DNA from: Deltaproteobacteria bacterium
Lineage (GTDB): Bacteria > Desulfobacterota > Desulfobaccia > Desulfobaccales > 0-14-0-80-60-11
DNA length: 5,334 nt
Reading direction: 5' to 3'
Assembly: GCA_019308625.1 (NCBI GenBank)
Contig: JAFDHU010000117.1
Span: forward strand, 1 to 5,334
Both the position numbers and the translations under genes were made by a program. The notes beneath the pieces were generated by a model. That model worked only from the letters and a program-made list of their open reading frames with translations, made no database searches and was not told the origin of the DNA. Every line of letters starts with the position of its first letter. Position 1 is the first letter of the stretch. Shown here piece after piece: positions 1 to 5,334 of this stretch.

Positions 1-684
1 CTAAAGCTCAACCCCGTGGACCGCATGGTGGCCTGCTACGGCCGGGCTCTCAGGGTGCTCTCTGAAAACTGGCCGGTAGTGGACGGCGACGAACCCGTCG
101 GCCCCCTCCGGGCCATGAATGAAGCCAGCCGGGTGGTGGCCGAAAACCAGGTCCGGGAAATCACCGACGGCCGCCTCAGCGTGGACGACCTGGACCCGGA
201 GACCGCCATGGCCTTAACCTTGTTCGGCATCTACGGCCTTAGGGAGTTCCCTTTCCATGAGGCCTTAAACCTCTCCAGGTCCCTGAATATCGCCCTCATA
301 AACAGATCCGCGGGCTACCGGGTGGAAGGCCGCATGATCGGCATAAACCCCGCCGGTTCGGGCCGCCGCAGCCGTCGCGCCCCTGCGGAAATCACCGGCT
401 TTCACGCCCCCTTGGTGGGCCGGGGCTCCAAGCTGCGCCTAGCGCGACCGGAGGAAAGAAATGACAACCGTTTGGCCCACCCCCAGACGGACTGGGACGT
501 GTTCCAGGGCCTGATCATGGCCCATCGCCAGGGGGATGTGCCCGTGGCCCGGGCGTATCTCACCCGGCACGCCCCAAACCGCCAGGAGCTCATTCTGGAC
601 CTCCTCAAGGTCTGGACCGTGGAAATTGACGACCCTGGCCTCAAAAAAGAGGGGGAAAGCATCCTTTTCGGTTTTCAGAGATAG
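1..684 (+). CDS. DUF1156-type DNA methyltransferase, C-terminal part (5' end outside window)
   Basis: The reading frame is open from base 1 with no stop, so the gene starts left of the window; the GTG at 16 is an internal codon, not a credible start. The visible 227 residues resemble the C-terminal tail of large DUF1156 proteins (COG1743-like, adenine-specific DNA methylases). The matching stretches are an ACYGRALRVLSENWPVV segment, a linker ending in the ETAMALTLFGIYGLREFPF block followed by EALNLSRSLNI, then KLRLARPEER and a helical tail ending in EGESILFGFQR. In this family the tail follows a split Rossmann methylase domain that modifies bases in DNA using S-adenosylmethionine. The SAM-binding and DPPY-type catalytic motifs would lie upstream and cannot be checked here, so activity is unproven. 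GC is very high (about 75% at 361-420). The TAG stop is nine bases before the helicase start, which suggests one operon. The family call rests on recalled similarity, not a search. Confidence 0.75.
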   Translation, partial: LKLNPVDRMVACYGRALRVLSENWPVVDGDEPVGPLRAMNEASRVVAENQVREITDGRLSVDDLDPETAMALTLFGIYGLREFPFHEALNLSRSLNIALINRSAGYRVEGRMIGINPAGSGRRSRRAPAEITGFHAPLVGRGSKLRLARPEERNDNRLAHPQTDWDVFQGLIMAHRQGDVPVARAYLTRHAPNRQELILDLLKVWTVEIDDPGLKKEGESILFGFQR

Positions 685-688
685 AAGG
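683..688 (+). promoter_or_regulatory. Ribosome binding site of the helicase gene
   Basis: AGAAGG lies five bases before the ATG at 694 and overlaps the TAG stop of the methyltransferase (682-684). This supports 694 as the helicase start. It also suggests translational coupling, with ribosomes finishing the methyltransferase close to the helicase start. No promoter or terminator is visible between the two genes. Confidence 0.6.
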
Positions 689-693
689 TTTCT

Positions 694-3600
694 ATGAATG
701 CCGACGAAAAGCCCCAGACCACCTTCCGAGACTATCCCTGGCGCCTTTCCTACCGGACCTCAACCCTCACCCCAGACGGCAAGCCCCTAAACATTCTGCG
801 CGATTTCTACCTTCCCGCGCTGCGCCGGGCCGTAGCCTACGATCGGGTGGCGGGTTATTTCCGTTCCACCTCACTGGCCGCGGCATCCCAAGGGTTTTCG
901 GCGTTCGTGGCCAATCAAGGAAAGGCCCGCTTTATTGTCGGGGCCGACCTGGCGCCCGAGGATGTCCGGACGATCCTGGAGCATTACCAAAAACTGGCTG
1001 ATGGGATAGCCGCAGGAACTGACCTCCTGGAAGAGATTTTAGACCAGGAATTAGGGGACCCGGCGGAGTGGCCTGAGGCAGTGAAAAACGGCGTCCAGCT
1101 CCTGGCCTATCTTCTGGCCCAGGGCCACCTGGAAATCAAGGTGGCCTTCCGGGTCAATGCCCAGACCGGCCAGCCCCTGCCTTTTGACTCGGTAGAGGAC
1201 GGCTATGTCCATATGAAATGGGGGATTTTTCGGGACCGGGAGGGAAATCGCCTCTACATCACCGGCTCTCTGAACGAATCCAAACAGGCCTTGACCCTTA
1301 ATGCGGAAAATATTGACGTGCACTGCGACTGGCGAAGCGAAACGGACCGCCTGCGGGTAGAGGAGGCGGAGCAGGAATTTGAGAGACTTTGGGCCGATGA
1401 AAATCCCAGTCTTAAGGTTTTAACCCTGCCGGAAGCAGTGAAAAAACGGCTGATCAAGGTGGCCGAAGGGGTGAGGCGACCGGTGGAAATAGACGGCACC
1501 AGCGACATCCCTCTGCAAGTGGCACCCCCTTCGCCCCTGGAGTGGCTCAGGTTCGCCCTCATCAAAGACGGCCCCAGACTTCCCGGCGGGCGTTTCGTGG
1601 GTATGGAAACCGCGCCGGTCAAACCCTGGCCGCATCAGGAAGTGGTGGCTCGCCGGGTCATAGCCACCTGGCCGTTTTCATATCTTCTTTGCGACGAAGT
1701 GGGCTTGGGCAAAACCATTGAAGCCGGCCTTATCATCCGCTCATTATACCTCTCCGGCCTGATCAAAAGGGTGCTCATCGCGCCGCCGGCCAGCTTGACC
1801 CAGCAGTGGCAGCGGGAAATGGCCACCAAATTTTTGCTGCCATTCGCCCGCACCACCGGTGGGACCCAACCTGTGCATGAGTACATAATGCCCTTTGAAT
1901 ATAAGGAGTCTTCAGGCTCCCTTTTTTCGCCTAACCTCAATATCGTGTCCACCGGATTACTCACCCGCCAGGACCGGGAGGCCGACCTTGTCGGTACGGC
2001 CCCTTTTGACTTGACCCTGGTAGATGAAGCCCACTATGCGCGCCGCCAGAACCCCACCCAAGGGACCAGAGTGGCCCCCAAGTTCGGGAGACTATACCGC
2101 ATCCTGGAGCAGCATATTCGTCCCAAAAGCGCCTGTCTGCTTCTGGCGACAGCAACCCCCATGCAGCTGGACCCCATTGAGGCCTTTGATTTGATGGCCT
2201 TGACCAAGAGGGTGGGGGCCTTTCAATACGATCCCAGTCTAAGTCAGCACTACTATGATATCCTGGGCCGGCTGGTGCATGGCGGGCAGGTATCCCAAGC
2301 CGAGTGGGAATTCCTTCGGAGGGCTATTCTGGCAATCAAAGAGGAAGACCCTCATCATTTCCACTACCTGCAAAGTGTAGTGGTGGACCCCACGATTCGC
2401 CTGGCCATGAGAATTTGGCTAGAGCGGGGCCAGCCACCGACTGGCAGGGATTTGCGCGGCGTGCTCCGTCTTATCTTTGCCGCTGCTCCCCTCTCTCGGG
2501 TAATGCTCAGGCATAATCGCGCCCTTTTGGAAATTTACCGGGATCAAGGACAACTGGAAGAAAATTTGCCAGAGCGCTGTATTCTGTCGCTTCCCCGCAT
2601 CACTTTTACGCCCCAAGAACAGCTATGCTACGACCAACTGGAGACGTATTGTCGGGAACTGGCAGCCCAGGTGCGGGCTGGGGGTAACAGGACGCAGCAA
2701 ATAGCCATCTTGGGTTTCTATTTGAGTTTCTTACGCTTGCGCTTTGCTTCCAGCTTGTTTGCCATTCGCCAAACTTTGCGGCGCCGCCGGGAGCGGGTCC
2801 GGGCCACATTAAAGGACTTACTGGCCAAGGGTGAGGAGGTCAGTGTAACGGACCTGGAAGATCTCCTGGAGGAAGGGGATGATGACACCCCCCTAGTGCA
2901 GACCCTGTTAGAAAACCGCCGTCCTGAAGATCTGGAGTGGGAATATAAATACCTAACCGAAATGCTCCAACCCTTAGAAGATCTTTCCGGCCCCTCTTCC
3001 AAGATGCAAACCTTACTAAGAGTGCTAGATGATAGGCGAATCAGCGGGACCAACCGTATCAGGCAAACGGTGATCTTCACCAGATTTTATGACACGCTTA
3101 CAGACATAGTTGACCGGCTGCGGCGAGTGGAGGGCCGGATGCTCATCGGCACTTTCTCGGGTCAAGGCGGACAATACACCGACACTAGAAGTTGGCGATT
3201 GACAGGAGCTGACCGGGAAGATATCAAGCGCCGGTTTCTGCGAGGGGAGATTGATGTCCTGGTGTGCACTGATGCTGCGGCGGAAGGGCTAAATCTTCAG
3301 ACTGCGGATTTTCTTATCAACTTTGATCTGCCTTGGAACCCCATGAAAGTGGAACAGCGCATCGGGAGGATTGACCGTATCGGCCAGAAGAATGAGAGAA
3401 TTTTTGTCTTGAATCTATGTTATGTGGGCTCCGCTGAAGAAATCGTGTACGGGCGCCTCTTACGTCGTCTTGCTGATGTGGGGGCCATAGTCGGCACTCA
3501 GCAGATTTCTCTTCTTCCTGTTACTCGGGAGGAATTCCAGGAACTGGCAGAAAATAAATTAAGTGAAATGGTTTTGGAGCAAAGGGCCATAGAGCGTATC

Positions 3601-4593
3601 GAATTATTCAAACGCCAAGCCATGAGCAGAGAGATTCCTGCTCAAGACTTGTATTATATCTACACCCGGTTGAGCCACCCTCCTGAATCTCCTGTGTCAC
3701 TGGACTCAATTTGGGAGGTACTGTCACAGTCAAAGTATTTGCAGGATTTGGGTTGTAAAATTCTTCCGGATTTAAGCAAAAGGACTATAATCATTCAGAA
3801 CATTCCTGGAGTGGTGGATGGAACCGCGCTAACAGCGTCCCGGGAGACCTATGAATATGGCATTGAGGGTTTTGAAGGCCCCTTGCATTTTGCCTCTTAT
3901 GGAGACCCAGTTTTTGAAGCAGTGACGAACCAAATCTTAACTTTCGAATCACCTCATTGTTTGAAAAAGGTGGAGGTATCAGAACCAAATAATTATGGCT
4001 CTTTGATAGGTTATATAGTTTCTTGTTTTGATAACAATGGTAATAAGATAATAAAATTATTAACTTCGTTTAAGGATTTGGAGCATATTCGGATTGATGA
4101 GCATGGTGAGATTGATGAAAAACACTTGGAAAATATTTTGAAAATTTTTAAGGAAAAAACTAGGCAAGATTTTCTAAATTTCCGGAAGGCTCATCATCTG
4201 CAATTTATAAATGAGCAAACAGGAAAATCGCATGTTGTCTTGAACTACTTACTTATGGAAAGTATTTTGAAATTGCGAAAAAAGTTAGAGATACTCGATT
4301 CAAATTTTTGGTCCGAGGTAAAAACTTTAGATACAATAATTGCTGAAAAGGAATCATTGTTTATTCCAAATATTGCTAAGGATATTGCTTTAAAACTACA
4401 AGGACATCTTTTTGATATACAGATTCCTGCAACAGGGGATAAAGCACAAATGAACGCACCGAATTTCCTTTTAAAGTGTGCTCTGGATTCTGTCTGTCGT
4501 CTAGCCAGTAGGCGAAGAATTAGGAGAGCTGAATTACTTACTGATGATATTATAGTTGCAATCGAACGTGAAATAATGAAATTAGAAAAATAA
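694..4593 (+). CDS. PLD-nuclease/SNF2-type DEAH helicase fusion, predicted anti-phage defence protein
   Basis: This 1299-residue cytoplasmic protein has no signal peptide or membrane segment. Residues about 40-215 form a phospholipase D-like domain: AYDRVAGYF (48-56), then H173-x-K175, GSLN (191-194) and a following NAEN (203-206). There is only one HKD-type half-site, so a nuclease centre would need dimerisation. Residues about 310-910 are a superfamily 2 SNF2 motor: Walker A GLGKT (337-341), motif Ia LIAPPASL (361-368), DEAH (444-447), motif III ATATP (485-489), motif IV VIFTRF (793-798), motif V CTDAAAEGLNLQ (858-869) and motif VI QRIGRIDRIGQ (888-898). All core ATPase motifs look intact. 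About 300 residues separate motifs III and IV, including a basic RRRRER stretch (697-702) and an acidic patch (LEEGDDD, 725-731). Residues about 950-1299 match no domain I recognise and become Lys/Asn/Ile-rich. PLD-helicase proteins occur in defence loci and next to DUF1156 methylases, so a role in restricting unmodified DNA is inferred. An ordinary repair or remodelling helicase is the alternative. Confidence 0.85.
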   Translation: MNADEKPQTTFRDYPWRLSYRTSTLTPDGKPLNILRDFYLPALRRAVAYDRVAGYFRSTSLAAASQGFSAFVANQGKARFIVGADLAPEDVRTILEHYQKLADGIAAGTDLLEEILDQELGDPAEWPEAVKNGVQLLAYLLAQGHLEIKVAFRVNAQTGQPLPFDSVEDGYVHMKWGIFRDREGNRLYITGSLNESKQALTLNAENIDVHCDWRSETDRLRVEEAEQEFERLWADENPSLKVLTLPEAVKKRLIKVAEGVRRPVEIDGTSDIPLQVAPPSPLEWLRFALIKDGPRLPGGRFVGMETAPVKPWPHQEVVARRVIATWPFSYLLCDEVGLGKTIEAGLIIRSLYLSGLIKRVLIAPPASLTQQWQREMATKFLLPFARTTGGTQPVHEYIMPFEYKESSGSLFSPNLNIVSTGLLTRQDREADLVGTAPFDLTLVDEAHYARRQNPTQGTRVAPKFGRLYRILEQHIRPKSACLLLATATPMQLDPIEAFDLMALTKRVGAFQYDPSLSQHYYDILGRLVHGGQVSQAEWEFLRRAILAIKEEDPHHFHYLQSVVVDPTIRLAMRIWLERGQPPTGRDLRGVLRLIFAAAPLSRVMLRHNRALLEIYRDQGQLEENLPERCILSLPRITFTPQEQLCYDQLETYCRELAAQVRAGGNRTQQIAILGFYLSFLRLRFASSLFAIRQTLRRRRERVRATLKDLLAKGEEVSVTDLEDLLEEGDDDTPLVQTLLENRRPEDLEWEYKYLTEMLQPLEDLSGPSSKMQTLLRVLDDRRISGTNRIRQTVIFTRFYDTLTDIVDRLRRVEGRMLIGTFSGQGGQYTDTRSWRLTGADREDIKRRFLRGEIDVLVCTDAAAEGLNLQTADFLINFDLPWNPMKVEQRIGRIDRIGQKNERIFVLNLCYVGSAEEIVYGRLLRRLADVGAIVGTQQISLLPVTREEFQELAENKLSEMVLEQRAIERIELFKRQAMSREIPAQDLYYIYTRLSHPPESPVSLDSIWEVLSQSKYLQDLGCKILPDLSKRTIIIQNIPGVVDGTALTASRETYEYGIEGFEGPLHFASYGDPVFEAVTNQILTFESPHCLKKVEVSEPNNYGSLIGYIVSCFDNNGNKIIKLLTSFKDLEHIRIDEHGEIDEKHLENILKIFKEKTRQDFLNFRKAHHLQFINEQTGKSHVVLNYLLMESILKLRKKLEILDSNFWSEVKTLDTIIAEKESLFIPNIAKDIALKLQGHLFDIQIPATGDKAQMNAPNFLLKCALDSVCRLASRRRIRRAELLTDDIIVAIEREIMKLEK

Positions 4594-4690
4594 ATAAACT
4601 ACTCTAACAAATATAATCATGACTTTTATTTACGATATTTGGCAAGAGGTTTTAATTAAATAAAAAAATGTGAGAAACAGGTTGTAAGAT
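4594..4690. other. Short AT-rich intergenic gap
   Basis: The 97 bases between the helicase stop and the integrase start contain no ORF, no tRNA and no GC-rich hairpin followed by a T-run, so I see no intrinsic terminator for the operon. A 10-base perfect palindrome, TTTAATTAAA, occupies 4651-4660; in sequence this AT-rich it may be chance. The gap may also hold the integrase promoter. Confidence 0.5.
4639..4666 (+). promoter_or_regulatory. Candidate sigma-70-type promoter for the integrase
   Basis: TTGGCA (4639-4644) matches five of six bases of the -35 consensus. It is followed after 16 bases by TAAAAA (4661-4666), which matches four of six bases of the -10 consensus. A start about seven bases later would give a leader of roughly 18 bases before the ATG at 4691. 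The surroundings are so AT-rich that partial matches are expected by chance, so this is only a candidate. Confidence 0.25.
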
Positions 4691-5334
4691 ATGGCAGTCT
4701 TAGCTGAATGTCCGCGTTGTCATCGGAAACAGGCAGTAAAGAACCGGTTATGTGCTTGCGGGGCAGACTTGGTGAAGGAAAAGCGCCTAAAGAAGGTGCG
4801 CTATTGGATAACATACCGGTTGCCAAATGGAAAGCAACGAACGGAATATGTCGGACTGTCCATAGAAGAAGCACGGGCAGCGGAAGGAAAGCACCGGGCT
4901 CAAAAAATGGAAAACCCCGCCATCTTGGAAAGGGTGCCGGCAGAGCGAATGACCTTTCGAGAGTTGGCTGAGCTGAATGGTATATAGACCTGCCGAAGGT
5001 CAAAAATCTGTCCTCTTATAAACGTGTTTGTCAAGGGATATGGGCCTTTTGCCGGGAATTTGGGGACAGAATCGTAAGTACCTTGAAGCCACTGGATTTG
5101 GAGAATTACCAGGAGAAACGGATTGCCGAAGGCAGGGCACCGGCTACCGTGGACATGGAAATTTGCTTGTCCAAGACTATGGTTACTAAAGCCTTTGACA
5201 ATGATCTGGTGGACGGGCGCACCGTCAAGGTGTTCCGGGCGGTCAGGCGCAAGTTGCGCAAGGCGGCCAATGTCCGGCGGCGGACCCTGAGCATTGAGGA
5301 ATACCTGAGGTTGCTCAAAGTGGCCCCGGCCCAC
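4691..5334 (+). pseudogene. Phage-type tyrosine integrase with N-terminal zinc ribbon, frameshifted and cut by the window end
   Basis: The start is ATG 4691, because an in-frame TAA sits at 4685-4687. The first frame encodes 98 residues: a zinc ribbon with C7, C10, C21 and C23 (CPRC, then CAC), an arm-type DNA-binding segment (VRYWITYRLPNGK, 36-48, then EYVGLSIEEAR), and the start of the core-binding domain (MTFRELAE). It stops at TAG 4985-4987. In the -1 frame, coding resumes at GAA TGG (4975-4980) as EWYIDLPKVKNLSSYKR and runs without a stop to 5334. That stretch carries further core-binding segments such as LKPLDLENYQEKR and ends at LSIEEYLRLLKVAP, just before the catalytic domain. The two halves join into one normal integrase N-terminus. 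A single lost base explains the break, for example one G from CTGGAA at 4973-4977. The catalytic Arg-His-Arg-Tyr residues lie outside the window. Such integrases move phages and genomic islands by site-specific recombination. A sequencing error is the main alternative to a true pseudogene. Confidence 0.8.
4969..4987 (+). other. Frameshift site in the integrase
   Basis: The upstream frame reads GAG CTG AAT GGT ATA TAG and stops at 4985-4987. The downstream frame is closed on its left by TGA at 4969-4971, so the two open frames overlap only between 4972 and 4984. No slippery heptamer of the X-XXY-YYZ type is visible in the overlap. The downstream frame has no ATG until about 5155, so it is unlikely to be an independent gene. 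Confidence 0.75.

Larger units (their letters stand above)
3950..4690. other. AT-rich segment: 3' end of the helicase gene plus the intergenic gap
   Basis: Composition changes inside an uninterrupted reading frame. Hand-counted 60-base blocks give 53% GC at 3661-3720, 42% at 3901-3960, 32% at 3961-4020, 22% at 4021-4080 and 32% at 4261-4320. Codons shift to AAA, AAT, ATT and TTA, and the protein becomes Lys/Asn/Ile-rich. GC recovers to about 45% from 4681 and 68% by 5221-5280. The pattern fits a gene of mosaic origin or incomplete amelioration after transfer. The helicase frame stays open to 4593, so the segment is expressed as part of the protein. Confidence 0.6.

Noticed and set aside
16..684. 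GTG at 16 as the true start of a small stand-alone gene
   Set aside because: The frame is open back to base 1, there is no ribosome binding site before 16, and the protein matches the tail of a much longer family.
2857..2984. GAAGATCT repeated three times (2857, 2926, 2977)
   Set aside because: Each copy falls in helicase coding sequence and encodes Glu-Asp-Leu in the same frame. Spacing is irregular (69 and 51 bases), so codon reuse in an acidic helical region explains it better than a binding-site array.
2718..3080. 120-residue minus-strand ORF rich in Ser and Arg
   Set aside because: It is a shadow of the helicase insertion region. The Ser/Arg bias is what antisense reading of Glu/Leu-rich codons gives.
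4589..4631. AAATAAA...TTTATTT as a possible terminator stem
   Set aside because: The potential stem is all A/T with a loop of about 30 bases and no following T-run, so it would be too weak to act as an intrinsic terminator.
4594..4690. Possible attachment site beside the integrase
   Set aside because: There is no tRNA end or direct repeat in the gap. An att core cannot be assigned without the other end of the element.
4656..5003. 115-residue minus-strand ORF over the integrase start
   Set aside because: It overlaps the zinc-ribbon coding region and the AT-rich gap, looks like low-complexity shadow translation (Pro/Phe/Leu-rich) and has no supporting context.
4900..5334. 144-residue ORF on the minus strand open to the right edge
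   Set aside because: It lies antisense to the integrase, whose sense-strand translation shows recognisable domain structure. The minus-strand protein has no recognisable motif.

Overview
The window holds three same-strand genes. They are the 3' end of a DUF1156-type DNA methyltransferase, a complete 1299-residue PLD-nuclease/SNF2-helicase fusion protein, and the start of a frameshifted phage-type tyrosine integrase. The first two look like part of a predicted DNA-modification and anti-phage defence operon. The integrase suggests that the operon sits on, or next to, a mobile element. There are no tRNA or rRNA genes, no CRISPR array and no complete insertion sequence.

Layout: bases 1-684 are the last 227 codons of the methyltransferase, which is open at the left edge. 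Nine bases later, and in the same reading frame, the helicase begins (694-4593). Its order is a PLD half-site near residues 40-215, a SNF2 motor near 310-910 and a C-terminal region I cannot classify. Bases 4594-4690 are a short AT-rich gap with a weak promoter candidate. From 4691 to the right edge is an integrase with an N-terminal zinc ribbon. Its reading frame breaks near 4973-4977, and coding continues in the -1 frame to the end of the window.

Organism: this is bacterial-style coding with GC-rich codons in the first half. The integrase style suggests a Desulfobacterota-like or other anaerobic environmental bacterium, but this is a weak guess from recall and not shown by the sequence. Base composition is mosaic. 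Hand-counted 60-base blocks give about 75% GC at 361-420, 67% at 1501-1560, 47% at 3001-3060, 22% at 4021-4080, 32% at 4261-4320 and 68% at 5221-5280. The drop falls inside the helicase gene, around base 3950.

How the genes may work together (inference): the methyltransferase would mark host DNA. The helicase-nuclease would translocate on, and possibly cut, unmarked invading DNA. Other subunits commonly found with DUF1156 proteins, such as a DUF499 ATPase, would have to lie left of the window. The integrase is probably a separate mobility gene and not a subunit of the system.
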